NCBI GenBank assembly: GCA_016711285.1
Contig: JADJTG010000007.1
Coordinates: forward strand, 1 to 64,000
DNA: 64,000 nt
Direction of reading: 5' to 3'
DNA from: Sphingobacteriales bacterium
GTDB taxonomy: Bacteria > Bacteroidota > Bacteroidia > Chitinophagales > UBA2359
A model generated the notes under the pieces. It worked only from the letters and a program-made list of their open reading frames with translations. It was not told where the DNA came from and ran no database searches. Shown piece by piece: positions 33,652-42,846 of this stretch. The first letter of the stretch is position 1, and each line of letters begins with the position of its first letter. Made by a program: the position numbers and the translations under genes.

Positions 33652-34437
33652 ATGGCAGACCATTATCCTACTATTTCGCTCATTATTCCCAGTTTTAATC
33701 AGGGAAAATATCTAGAAGCTACTTTGCAATCGGTATGGCAGCAGCAATACCCGAATTTGGAGTGTATTGTGGTGGACGGCGGCAGCACAGACGAAACCAT
33801 CAGTATTTTGCAGCGATATGCCCGATATTTTAAACATTTGATTATCGAAAAAGACGGCGGACAGTCGGAGGCTATCAACAAGGGTTTGCGGCTGGCAAGC
33901 GGCGACCTCGTGAATTGGCTCAACAGCGATGATTTATTGTACGAAGGAGCTTTGATGCGAGTAGCGCAATGGTACAATACCTCACAACGCCACGAAATAT
34001 TATGTTACGGTGGAACGGTGGAGTTCGGCGACCACATCAGAAATCGCCTGCGTTTTGGACACACACAAGGGCTGCCGCACCGCTATTTTGCGGGGAGTTG
34101 TTTTCCTCAGCCGACGGCATTTTTCAAGCGCGAAGCTCTGGCAACACTCGGCGGTTTAGATGAGGATTTGCATTTTACAATGGATTTTGATTGGTATGTA
34201 CGGCTTTTTTTGCAATACGACTTTGCTCCTTTGAAACATTTGCTTTCGTGGACTCGTTTTCACCCAGAAGCCAAAACAGTAGGCAGATTCAATGAGTATG
34301 CAAGCCGACCGCAACCGCATTTTTCGCAACTATTGCACAGCTTACCCCACACAAAATTATATACAACAACTGCAGCATTTTCAGTTGTATCAGTCGCCCG
34401 CAAGTACCTACATCGTCTGCAAAACATTCAGCCCTGA
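33652..34437 (+). CDS. Glycosyltransferase family 2, probably frameshifted near its 3' end
   Basis: GT-A fold transferase: ISLIIPSFNQGKYLEATLQS, WQQQYPNLECIVVDGGSTDE, KDGGQSEAINKGLRLASGDL, NWLNSDDLLYEGALMRVAQW (DxD-like metal site SDD), FDWYVRLFLQYDF (catalytic-base helix). It transfers a sugar to an unknown acceptor, likely in surface polysaccharide synthesis. After about 34297 this frame loses coding character (ASRPQPHFSQLLHS), while the next frame reads a plausible tail, so one base is probably extra near 34297-34300 and the gene runs to 34612. Confidence 0.85.
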   Translation: MADHYPTISLIIPSFNQGKYLEATLQSVWQQQYPNLECIVVDGGSTDETISILQRYARYFKHLIIEKDGGQSEAINKGLRLASGDLVNWLNSDDLLYEGALMRVAQWYNTSQRHEILCYGGTVEFGDHIRNRLRFGHTQGLPHRYFAGSCFPQPTAFFKREALATLGGLDEDLHFTMDFDWYVRLFLQYDFAPLKHLLSWTRFHPEAKTVGRFNEYASRPQPHFSQLLHSLPHTKLYTTTAAFSVVSVARKYLHRLQNIQP

Positions 34438-34612
34438 AGACATTGAGCAGATATTTTTACTTTTTCTTACCGATACCGCTATTTTTAAACTCCTCAATTA
34501 CGATACTGCCTCCTGCCGTCAGATTATTCTTATCTTGAATAAAAATAAAGACTTTTATCGCTGTTTTCAACTGTATAAACTGAATTGCCTGCACACCTCA
34601 ACGGCAAACTGA
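34300..34612 (+). CDS. C-terminal tail of the glycosyltransferase in another frame
   Basis: This frame reads QADRNRIFRNYCTAYPTQNY, YIVCKTFSPEDIEQIFLLFL and SCRQIILILNKNKDFYRCFQ with codon use like neighbouring genes. It has no independent start and continues where the preceding frame loses sense. It is read as the tail of the same gene with moderate certainty; an unrelated spurious frame is the alternative. Confidence 0.5.
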
Positions 34613-34723
34613 GGCGGTATTTTTAAAATATTGCACTTAAATTTTTATGCTTGCTCCTTGCAATATATCTTTGCGGCTCCTTAATTTATATAGGCTGAAT
34701 AAAAATACACGCTTATCGGTTTT

Positions 34724-35767
34724 ATGAAAACTTCTTTTAAAAAAATAATTGGATTTTTGATATTACTGCTGCTGCTGTTGGCAGGTGTGGCTTTTTTTAT
34801 GGGCTATCGCCTGTTGTACGCGCCCAATACACATACTTCGGATAGCAAGCCGCAGTCTTTGTATGTGCCGCGCAACAGCACTTTTGAAACTTTAATGGAT
34901 AGCTTGGAGCGCAAGCAATTATTAAAAGATGAAAAGTCTTTTCGCCGCCTCGCCCGCCTGATGAAATTTGACAGCAACGTGAAGTCGGGGCATTATCTCA
35001 TTGCCGATGCGATGAGCAATCGCTCCCTTATCCAAAAATTGCGCAGCGGCAGTCAGGATCCCGTGTCGCTCACCCTCGACCATATCCGCAGCCTAAGCGA
35101 TTGGAGCAAAGCAGTAGCAGCACAAACAGACATCAATGCCGCCACACTCGACAGCCTTTTACAAGACAGCCTTTTTTTGGCAACTACTTATCAGCGCACC
35201 CCTGACAATGTTATGACGATGCTCATACCCAACACCTACGAAATATATTGGAATATATCGCCCAATAAATTGTTGGATAAAATGCAGGGTGTGTATGAGA
35301 AATTCTGGACAAAGGAGCGTCTGCAAAAAGCAGAAAATCAAAAAATGACCCAAATGGAAGTGCTTACGCTCGCATCTATTGTAGAAGAAGAAGCCTACCA
35401 CAACGAAGAAAAAGAAAAAATAGCCGGTGTATATCTGAATCGCTTGCGCAAAGGCTGGCCCTTGCAAGCCGACCCCACCGTCCGCTTTGCCGTAGGCAAT
35501 TTTGACCTCAAGCGCATCACTTCGGAGCACCTTTCCATTGATTCGCCCTACAATACTTATAAATACGCCGGATTGCCGCCCACGCCCATTCGTTTTCCTT
35601 CGCAGCGCGCCATTGATGCCGTACTCAACGCCGAAGAACACGACTATTATTTTTTCTGTGCCAAAGAAGATTTTTCAATGTATCACAACTTTGCCACCAC
35701 TTATGATGAGCATATCCTCAATGCACAGCGTTATCGCCGTGCTTTGGACAGCAAAAATATACGTTAG
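34724..35767 (+). CDS. mltG: Endolytic murein transglycosylase
   Basis: 347 residues. Cleaves nascent glycan strands in the cell wall and sets their length. One N-terminal membrane helix (IIGFLILLLLLLAGVAFFMGY), a LysM-like segment (PRNSTFETLMDSLERKQLL), then the YceG catalytic domain: LTLASIVEEEAYHNEEKEKI with catalytic Glu, GVYLNRLRKGWPLQADPTV, SPYNTYKYAGLPPTPI, SQRAIDAVLNAEEHDYYFFC. A -7 element TATCTTTG at 34666-34673 lies 50 bases before the start. Confidence 0.95.
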   Translation: MKTSFKKIIGFLILLLLLLAGVAFFMGYRLLYAPNTHTSDSKPQSLYVPRNSTFETLMDSLERKQLLKDEKSFRRLARLMKFDSNVKSGHYLIADAMSNRSLIQKLRSGSQDPVSLTLDHIRSLSDWSKAVAAQTDINAATLDSLLQDSLFLATTYQRTPDNVMTMLIPNTYEIYWNISPNKLLDKMQGVYEKFWTKERLQKAENQKMTQMEVLTLASIVEEEAYHNEEKEKIAGVYLNRLRKGWPLQADPTVRFAVGNFDLKRITSEHLSIDSPYNTYKYAGLPPTPIRFPSQRAIDAVLNAEEHDYYFFCAKEDFSMYHNFATTYDEHILNAQRYRRALDSKNIR

Positions 35768-36076
35768 AATCGCACTTATCAGGCAGGTGTTGTTTTTTTT
35801 ATCCCCTTTATTTTATAGCAAAATATTGAAAAAACAACCTATATTTGTGGCAGTACGGGTGGAATATAGATGGTTTCGGCATACAATTTGATTTTTACCG
35901 ACACAATACATACTTTTACCGACTTAATTTTTTAGCTAAAAAAGTGTGAAGTACATTTGTGATGTTCATTTGATTTATTCATTTTAATAAATTCAAAATT
36001 ATCGCATTTAACAGATACCTCTTTTTGTAAGCTAATTAATTTATTCTTAAACATTTTAAAAAAAACATTTTAAAAA
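35768..36076. other. Intergenic region before the PepSY-like lipoprotein gene
   Basis: 309 bases, very AT-rich, without a supported gene. TACATTTG at 35952-35959 fits the Bacteroidota -7 element, giving a leader of about 110 bases ahead of the lipoprotein start. No good -33 element or hairpin was seen. Confidence 0.45.
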
Positions 36077-37133
36077 ATGCGCAAATTATTGTTTGTAAGC
36101 TTAATTGCTTCTGTAGCATTTATGTCTTCTTGCCAAAAAGAGGAGTTTAGCGGTCAAAGTTTAGCAGCTGCCGCTGTTGCCGATTATTCAACTTCTGAAG
36201 TTGGTAAAAAAGCAACCCCGATTGATATAGCCACTTTGCCGGCTGCTGTTACGGATTATATTACTGCCAACTATGCCGGTACAACTATCCAGCATGCAGC
36301 AGTTACGGATGACGGCAGCTATATCGTAGCCGTATCTGCCGGAACAGGTAAACCGACTATTTTGATTTTTGATGCCAACGGTGTTTTTGTAGAAGAAGGC
36401 AAACCACACGGCAACGGACAAGGCAATGGCGGCAACCACCCTCCAAAACCTACTCCGATTGATGTAGCTACTTTGCCGACAGCTGTTACAGATTATGTAG
36501 CTGCCAATTATGCAGGTGCTACTGTTGAACACGCCGCAGTTACTGATAATGGAAACTTTATAGTAGCAGTATCTACCGGAACAGGTAAACCGACTATTTT
36601 GGTTTTTGATGCCAACGGCGTTTTCTTACAAGAGGGCAAACCACATTTCGGTGGTGGCAACGGACAAGGCAATGGCGGCAACCACCCTCCAAAACCTACT
36701 CCGATTGATGTAACTACCTTGCCGGCAGCCGTTACAGACTATGTAGCTGCCAATTATGCAGGTGCTACGGTTTCAAATGCAGCAGTTGCCGATAACGGAA
36801 ACTTTATCGTAGCCGTATCTACCGGAACAGGCAAACCGACTATTTTGATTTTTGATGCCAACGGCGTTTTCTTACAAGAAGGCAAACCACACTTTGGCGG
36901 TGCTAACCACCCAAAGCCTACTCCGATTGATATAGCTACTTTGCCCGCTACCGTTACAGATTATGTAGCTGCCAACTATGCAGGAAGCACTATTGACAAA
37001 GCCGGTGTTACAGAAGCAGGTGAATATGTAGTAGTAGTGGTAGATAGCGAAGGCAAAAAAAACAGTATTGTTGTTTGGTGCTGACGGTACTTTTATCAAA
37101 GAATTGAAAAAGGACATTAATCATCATTTTTGA
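36077..37133 (+). CDS. Lipoprotein with four PepSY-like repeats (3' frameshift)
   Basis: Lipoprotein signal MRKLLFVSLIASVAFMSSCQ, with Cys at residue 19. Four near-identical units of about 65 residues follow: TPIDIATLPAAVTDYITANY, then HAAVTDDGSYIVAVSAGTGK, then PTILIFDANGVFVEEGKPH. The units are joined by Gly/Asn-rich linkers (GNGQGNGGNHPPK). The pattern resembles PepSY_like (DUF2874) domains of Bacteroidota secreted proteins. The open frame ends at 37084 because of one extra A in the A8 run 37055-37062; corrected, it reads KKTVLLFGADGTFIKELKKD to the stop at 37131-37133, completing the fourth unit. The role is unknown; periplasmic or surface-anchored is expected. Confidence 0.85.
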
Positions 37134-37162
37134 TGTAAATAATAATATTAGGATTTTATATC

Positions 37163-37203
37163 CAAACCCGCCGATGGTTGAAATAACTATCGGCGGTTTT
37201 TTT
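37163..37203 (+). terminator. Rho-independent terminator of the lipoprotein gene
   Basis: CCGCCGATGGTT pairs with AACTATCGGCGG around GAAAT, with one G-T pair, followed by a T run. The rest of the gap to 37498 is AT-rich; TACTTTTG at 37435-37442 may be a -7 element for the next gene. Confidence 0.75.
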
Positions 37204-37498
37204 TATTGCCTTTGACAATTTTAATTGCGGCTGTTTTGAAAATTGACTTTGATATTTTGGTGGTACTAAACTTTGAATGATAATCATATTAGAATAAATC
37301 GTCAATAAATGAGCGTTGGCATTTGCAATTAATTAAATATAAGAATTTTCTAAAACCCCTAATAGATTAACAAATGAGATATTGGGAGGGGAAACAAAGT
37401 TGGCAGTAAGATACAAAAAAGGAATTTTTATCGCTACTTTTGTGTTTTCGTTGCATATCATTGCAACACATACAACAAAAAAAAACAATTCAACGCTT

Positions 37499-39241
37499 GT
37501 GAGCGACAATATTATTTTTCATCCGCAATTACAAGTATGCCAAACGCAAGTGGCAACTATTTTCCGCCATTTGCGCCGCATTACACAAAATATAGGCAAT
37601 GAAGCGATGAGCCGCACCGTAGAAGATATTGCTTCCAAACTCGGCGAGCCTTTTTTGTTTGTGATTGTAGGCGAAGTGAAAGCGGGAAAAAGCAGTTTTA
37701 TCAATGCGCTGTTGGGGACGGGCAAGGATATATGCAAAGTAGCTCCCGACCCCTGCACCGATACTGTGCAGCAAATTGTATATGGAGCGCAGGAAGAAAC
37801 TTTTTCTATTACGCCGCACCTCAAAAAAATAACGCTGCCCGTAGAAATCCTCAAACACATCGCTATTGTGGATACGCCGGGTACGAACACCATTTCGGCA
37901 CAACATCAGGAAATTACGGAGCGTTTTGTGCCGCACAGCGACCTCATCGTTTTTGTATTTGAAGCCAAAAATCCTTATCGCCAGTCGGCGTGGGAGTTTT
38001 TTGATTTTATTCATCAGGAGTGGCACAAAAAAGTGATTTTTGTATTGCAGCAAGCCGATTTGATGAACCCCGACGACTTGGAAATCAACCGGCAGGGCGT
38101 TATCAAACAGGCACAAAGCAAGGGCATCGCCGACCCGAAAGTATTTGCGGTATCGGCAAAAATGGAACAGGAGGGCTACGCACTCCATAGCGGTTTTCAG
38201 GCTTTGCGTGCTTATATTTACGACAATATCACGGGCGGCAACAGCTACAAAATGAAGTTGGAGAGCAATATTGCCACGGGCAAGCGCATTCTAAACTCGG
38301 TGGAAGACGGCATTGCTGTGCGCCGCCAACAATGGCAAGCCGACCAACAATTTCGCAACGAAATCCACAGTGCTATGGACGAGCAGGAGCAAAAATCGTA
38401 TCAGCGCATTGATGAAATGGTGAAAGATTTATTGCAGGATTACGACCGCATCACCACCAACACGCGCCACGAATTTGCCGAAGGTCTAAATTTTTTCAGT
38501 TTGGCAGGTCGTTCTTTTAAATCTTTGTTTTCGTCGAATGAGCAGAGCGTGAAAGAGTGGCTCGGTGACCTGACGCGCCGTATGGAAAAAGAATTGCAAA
38601 ATAATTTTCAGGCGAAATTAGAAAGCCGTATGACGGATATTTCGGAGAGCATCAAGCAGATGGTGAAAATAGTGGAATTGAAGATGCAAACCACAAAAAC
38701 GGTACTTACGCCCAACCACGAAATTTTTGGCGATATTGCCGAAAAACGCCAAGATGCCATCAAAGCCATTCAGCGCAATTACACGCAATTTGTGAGCGAA
38801 ACGGAAAATTTTGTGGACAAACAATTGTTTCCGACCGCATCCAATTACGCGCCCAACATTGCGGCGGGCGGCGGCTTGGCATTGGTGGGTGCTATCCTCA
38901 CCGCCTCATCAAAAGCGATGGTATTTGATGTAACCGGTGGTATTATTACGGCGTTGGGTTTGTCGCTGGCAGGAGCTACTTTGTTGTTTCAACGCCGCAA
39001 AGTACTCCATGCTTTTGATGCCGAAATTACAAAAGGGCGCAACGCTTTAAAAATGGTGCTCGACGAACAGGTAAAAGAATATACCCGCAAAATAAAAATG
39101 CGTTTAGACCATAATTTTGACCCTTTGGATATTCATTTAAAACAAGAAAGCGAAAGTTTGGCTAATTTGGAACAGGAAGTAAAAACGATAGAAGAAAACA
39201 TGCTGCAAGCCAACGATTGTTTGATGCAATCTTTGGTATAA
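37499..39241 (+). CDS. Dynamin-like GTPase
   Basis: About 580 residues. GTPase motifs: G1 VIVGEVKAGKSSFINALLG, G3 VDTPGTN, G4 probably QQAD. A long coiled-coil stalk (EMVKDLLQDYDRITTNTRHE, MTDISESIKQMVKIVELKMQ) precedes a hydrophobic hairpin (IAAGGGLALVGAILTA, IITALGLSLAGATLLFQ) that would insert in membrane, then another coiled coil. Bacterial dynamin-like proteins remodel or protect membranes; some act in phage defence, but nothing around this gene supports that. The start is uncertain: the frame is open from 37382, yet a possible promoter at 37435-37442 favours GTG 37499 or ATG 37607. Confidence 0.82.
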   Translation: MSDNIIFHPQLQVCQTQVATIFRHLRRITQNIGNEAMSRTVEDIASKLGEPFLFVIVGEVKAGKSSFINALLGTGKDICKVAPDPCTDTVQQIVYGAQEETFSITPHLKKITLPVEILKHIAIVDTPGTNTISAQHQEITERFVPHSDLIVFVFEAKNPYRQSAWEFFDFIHQEWHKKVIFVLQQADLMNPDDLEINRQGVIKQAQSKGIADPKVFAVSAKMEQEGYALHSGFQALRAYIYDNITGGNSYKMKLESNIATGKRILNSVEDGIAVRRQQWQADQQFRNEIHSAMDEQEQKSYQRIDEMVKDLLQDYDRITTNTRHEFAEGLNFFSLAGRSFKSLFSSNEQSVKEWLGDLTRRMEKELQNNFQAKLESRMTDISESIKQMVKIVELKMQTTKTVLTPNHEIFGDIAEKRQDAIKAIQRNYTQFVSETENFVDKQLFPTASNYAPNIAAGGGLALVGAILTASSKAMVFDVTGGIITALGLSLAGATLLFQRRKVLHAFDAEITKGRNALKMVLDEQVKEYTRKIKMRLDHNFDPLDIHLKQESESLANLEQEVKTIEENMLQANDCLMQSLV

Positions 39242-39295
39242 AAAAAACAAGCAGAATGAAGTAATTAAAAATGAATATAAAAAGGTGTTGCTTGT

Positions 39296-40054
39296 ATGAT
39301 AGAAATAAAAAACATAAGAAAATCATTTGACGATAAAGAAGTGCTGAAAGGCATCAGCACTATTTTTGAAGCCGGAAAAACCAGCCTGATTATTGGGGCG
39401 AGCGGTTCAGGAAAAACCGTATTTATGAAATGTATGATAGGCTTGTTGTCGCCGGATTCGGGCGATATACTGTATAGCGGCAGGTCGTTGGCAAAAATCA
39501 ACAAAAATGAAAAAAAACAACTTCGCCAAGAAATCGGCATGTTGTTTCAAGGCTCTGCCTTATTTGATTCGCTCACGGTGGAGCAAAATGTGATGTTTCC
39601 TTTGGAAATGTTTACCGAAATGACGTACAGCGAAAAATTGGAGCGCGTAAACCATGTGCTGCAACGGGTAAATTTGGTCAATGCGAACCACAAGTTTCCC
39701 TCAGAAATCAGTGGCGGTATGATGAAGCGGGTGGGTATCGCCCGCGCCATCGTGATGCAGCCCAAATACCTGTTTTGTGACGAGCCCAACTCCGGTCTTG
39801 ACCCGCAAACCGCCATCACCATAGACGAACTCATCAGCGAAATAACCCACGAATTTGGTATCACCACCATCGTCAATACCCACGATATGAACTCGGTAAT
39901 GAGCATGGGCGAAAAAATCCTGTTTTTGTGGAAAGGCGAAAAACACTGGGAAGGCAGCAACAAAGAAGTATTGCACAGCGATGATGAAGAGTTGGAAAAC
40001 TTTATTTTTGCCAGTGATTTTCTCAAACAACTCAAAAAAGGGGTGGTGTTATAA
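39296..40054 (+). CDS. ABC transporter ATPase, MlaF-type
   Basis: 252 residues. Walker A GASGSGKT, Q-loop LFQGSALFDSLTV, signature SEISGGMMKRVGIARA, Walker B YLFCDEPNSGLDP, switch His in VNTHDMNSV. The GGMMKR signature is specific to the MlaF/Ttg2A group, which powers phospholipid movement between the two membranes. The MlaE permease and MCE protein usually encoded next to it are absent here; the dynamin-like GTPase is 54 bases upstream. Confidence 0.9.
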   Translation: MIEIKNIRKSFDDKEVLKGISTIFEAGKTSLIIGASGSGKTVFMKCMIGLLSPDSGDILYSGRSLAKINKNEKKQLRQEIGMLFQGSALFDSLTVEQNVMFPLEMFTEMTYSEKLERVNHVLQRVNLVNANHKFPSEISGGMMKRVGIARAIVMQPKYLFCDEPNSGLDPQTAITIDELISEITHEFGITTIVNTHDMNSVMSMGEKILFLWKGEKHWEGSNKEVLHSDDEELENFIFASDFLKQLKKGVVL

Positions 40055-40269
40055 AAAAATAAAATAAGACAGATTTGTCGCCTGGCCTGTTATTTGTTGT
40101 AGCCAATAAGTTTGTTATACCTCATTGTAGGCGCGCGACACCAAAACAATAGACAATATGATAAATGAAGTAAAAATTATTGGCGCGATGAAAAACATAA
40201 TGTAGAAAGAAACAATAGAATTTTACTGACCGACAGAATAAAAAAAATAAAATATAAAAATTAAAAAAT

Positions 40270-40605
40270 ATGAAACCTTGTCCAATTTGTAAATCACAAT
40301 ATGGTTACTCAATAGGAAACGAGTTATATAATTGTCCTGATTGTGGAAATGAGTGGAATCCCGATGAAGTCATTGAACAACCAGAACGCGAAAAAATTTT
40401 TGATTCCAATGGCAATGAACTCCAAAACGGAGATAGTGTAGTTGTGATAAAAAATCTACCTGTAAAAGGTTCTTCTAAACCTATTAAAGCAGGAACAAAA
40501 GTTAAAAATATCCGATTAAACTTTAATAGTGACCATAACATTGATTGTAAGATTGATGAGTTTGGCTCAATGGCGTTAAAATCCGAATTTGTTCGAAAGG
40601 CATAG
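40270..40605 (+). CDS. yjdM: PhnA/YjdM zinc-ribbon protein
   Basis: 111 residues. N-terminal zinc ribbon CPICKS...CPDCGNEW and the PhnA core: DSNGNELQNGDSVVVIKNLP, VKGSSKPIKAGTKVKNIRLN. The family was once linked to phosphonate use, but its function is not established. It is monocistronic, AT-rich in codon use, and lies in a 215-base gap after the ATPase gene. Confidence 0.9.
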   Translation: MKPCPICKSQYGYSIGNELYNCPDCGNEWNPDEVIEQPEREKIFDSNGNELQNGDSVVVIKNLPVKGSSKPIKAGTKVKNIRLNFNSDHNIDCKIDEFGSMALKSEFVRKA

Positions 40606-40713
40606 AGCATTATAAACAGCCTATACGAATGAATGAATCTTTTTTATTTATACTATTTTGCTAGCAAAAAACAAATATTATTTTTTTAGCAGTATTTAGT
40701 GCATAAAAAGTTG

Positions 40714-40890
40714 TACCTTTGCACCCTGCCCACGAATAACAAGGCAAGTTGTAAGCCTTTTGTAGGTAATTATACTAAAATCGTCCGACAAATACACGAC
40801 AAACGAATTATTTTAGTATCAGTATTATTATTTTCCCCGCTGCTTCAGACCATACAACATCTTTCCAGCTTACATATTTTAAAATTTATA
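40714..40890 (+). promoter_or_regulatory. Promoter and long structured leader of the RhlE helicase gene
   Basis: TACCTTTG at 40714-40721 is a good -7 element, which would give a leader of about 165 bases. The leader contains a perfect 10-bp inverted repeat, ATACTAAAAT at 40772-40781 with ATTTTAGTAT at 40810-40819, and a small hairpin AAGGC/GCCTT (40741-40759). Long leaders are common before cold-responsive helicase genes, so a structural switch is possible. The frame stays open upstream, but the text there is not protein-like. Confidence 0.5.
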
Positions 40891-42138
40891 ATGGCATTTA
40901 ACAAATTAGAAATTGTTGCCCCTATTTTGAGGGCATTACATCAAGAAGGATATATCGCACCAACTCCCATTCAGGCACAAGCCATACCACTGATTTTGGA
41001 AGGAAAAGATTTATTGGGTTGCGCGCAAACAGGCACCGGAAAAACAGCCGCTTTTGCCATACCCATACTACAATTGATATACACAAAAAAAACGACCAGC
41101 AAACATATCCATACTTTGATACTGACCCCTACCCGAGAATTGGCAGTACAAATAGGAAAAAGTTTTGAAGCTTACGGAAAACATACCAAAATTACACAGG
41201 CTGTGATTTTTGGTGGAGTGTCGCAAGCACCTCAAACCAATTTGATAAAACGCGGTGTTGATGTTCTCATCGCAACCCCCGGTCGTTTATTAGATTTAAT
41301 GAAACAGGGTTTTATTGATTTGGCACAGATTGAAATGTTTGTTTTAGATGAGGCAGACAGAATGTTGGATATGGGATTTGTGAATGATGTAAAAAAAATA
41401 ATTACAAAATTACCCGAAAACCGCCAAACGCTCTTTTTTAGTGCCACCATGCCCCCCGAAATACAAAGCCTGGCGAATCAATTATTAAAAAACCCTTCAA
41501 AAGTTGAAGTAACACCCGTTTCAAGTACCGTTGATACCATTGCACAGAGCTTGTATTATGTAAATAAAGTGGATAAATCTGGTTTATTATTGCATCTGTT
41601 GGAGGATATTGCTATAAAAACAGCCTTGGTGTTTACAAAAACAAAACATGGAGCAGACAAAATAGTAAAAATATTGCGAAAAGCAAATATTGAATCCGCA
41701 GCAATACATGGCAATAAATCTCAAAATGCCCGACAACAGGCTCTGACCAATTTTAAAACAGGGGATATAAGGGTATTGGTAGCTACGGATATTGCGGCTC
41801 GTGGTATTGATATAGATAAATTATCGCATGTTATCAATTTTGAACTACCCAATGTGCCCGAAACTTATGTGCATAGAATTGGCAGAACCGGACGTGCAGG
41901 TAATACAGGAATTGCTATTTCTTTTTGTGATATGGAAGAGAGGGGCGAATTGAAGGATATTCAAAAAGTAATTGCTAAAAGCATACCCGTAATCGCAGAA
42001 CATCCATTTAGTAAAAATGTAACAACGCTTCCGCTTGTCGGCAATGCCGCACAGCCGTCTGCTCAAAGGCAGGCAAGTGGACAAAAAAGTCGTAATTATC
42101 ATTTTTCCTCAAAAAGAAGAAATAGAACGAGTGTGTAA
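40891..42138 (+). CDS. rhlE: DEAD-box RNA helicase, RhlE type
   Basis: About 415 residues. All helicase motifs are in place: Q motif with PTPIQAQAIP, I AQTGTGKT, Ia PTRELAVQI, II VLDEADRM, III FSATMP, IV ALVFTKTKHGAD, V VATDIAARGIDI, VI YVHRIGRTGR. The short basic tail (QRQASGQKSRNYHFSSKRRN) binds RNA nonspecifically. It unwinds RNA in ribosome assembly or decay. The ATG at 40891 starts the canonical MAFNKLEI; longer starts lie in the leader. Confidence 0.93.
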   Translation: MAFNKLEIVAPILRALHQEGYIAPTPIQAQAIPLILEGKDLLGCAQTGTGKTAAFAIPILQLIYTKKTTSKHIHTLILTPTRELAVQIGKSFEAYGKHTKITQAVIFGGVSQAPQTNLIKRGVDVLIATPGRLLDLMKQGFIDLAQIEMFVLDEADRMLDMGFVNDVKKIITKLPENRQTLFFSATMPPEIQSLANQLLKNPSKVEVTPVSSTVDTIAQSLYYVNKVDKSGLLLHLLEDIAIKTALVFTKTKHGADKIVKILRKANIESAAIHGNKSQNARQQALTNFKTGDIRVLVATDIAARGIDIDKLSHVINFELPNVPETYVHRIGRTGRAGNTGIAISFCDMEERGELKDIQKVIAKSIPVIAEHPFSKNVTTLPLVGNAAQPSAQRQASGQKSRNYHFSSKRRNRTSV

Positions 42139-42229
42139 TAGAGATTAGGGCTATAATGGAACAATGTAAATTGATTTTGTTTCGGTACTTATAGCTTTAT
42201 AAAAAAATATAGCGCAAAATACACCCTTT

Positions 42230-42266
42230 ACAGAGAGACTTTTTAATGAAAGTCTCTCTGTATTAT
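42230..42266. terminator. Bidirectional terminator
   Basis: A 13-bp stem ACAGAGAGACTTT / AAAGTCTCTCTGT with a 6-base loop lies between the helicase gene and the convergent thioesterase gene. Confidence 0.85.
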
Positions 42267-42700
42267 TTTATGCCATTCTCAAAATCTGAAATACGCTTCC
42301 GTATATGCTGCGGCACAGTAACAGAGATTTGTTGCTCATAATCAAAGCACACCATAATCGTGCTGCCATCGGCAATGAGTTGTAGCTGCTGCTGTGCATC
42401 GGGGGCAGTAATGGCATACTGCAACTCAAAACTTTTATTACCTATATGCGAACAACGCAGCGCGATTTGTGCCGTTTGCACAAAAAACAAAGGGCGGCGG
42501 TAATTCACGGTTGCTTTCGCCAAAATCAAACCGTCTTTTTTCCAGTCCCATTGGCAGGCGGCGGCAAAATAACCCACCCGTGCTTCTTCAAAATAAGTGA
42601 GATAAACGGCATTGTTGGCGTGTCCCAACTCATCTAAATCGCTCCAACGCATTGCCAAAGGCTGCTGATAGCGAAACAAAGAAAAATCAATCTGGCTCAT
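42263..42700 (-). CDS. Acyl-CoA thioesterase (4HBT hot-dog family)
   Basis: 145 residues. Hot-dog fold with motif MRWSDLDELGHANNAVYLTY, where the Asp-x-x-G-H-x-N-N stretch is the 4-hydroxybenzoyl-CoA thioesterase active site; FEEARVGYFAAACQW continues the central helix, and ATVNYRRPLFFVQTAQIALR the sheet. YbgC-like enzymes hydrolyse short-chain acyl-CoA. Substrate not resolved; divergent from uridine kinase. Confidence 0.9.
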   Translation of the reverse strand: MSQIDFSLFRYQQPLAMRWSDLDELGHANNAVYLTYFEEARVGYFAAACQWDWKKDGLILAKATVNYRRPLFFVQTAQIALRCSHIGNKSFELQYAITAPDAQQQLQLIADGSTIMVCFDYEQQISVTVPQHIRKRISDFENGIK

Positions 42701-42846
42701 ATATACACAAAGGTATAACTGTTTTTTTTATAAAAGAACCGAAACCTTTGTCCGGTACTTTCTACAAAAATGTTTTTTTATTACTACATTTGCCTCCTTA
42801 TATAGATTGGTTTTTTTTATACACAGTTCATATTTTTTATTCAACT

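Noticed and set aside
37499..40054. Dynamin-based phage-defence system
   Set aside because: Only one dynamin-like gene is present, neighbours are housekeeping genes, and no nuclease, toxin or defence partner is nearby.
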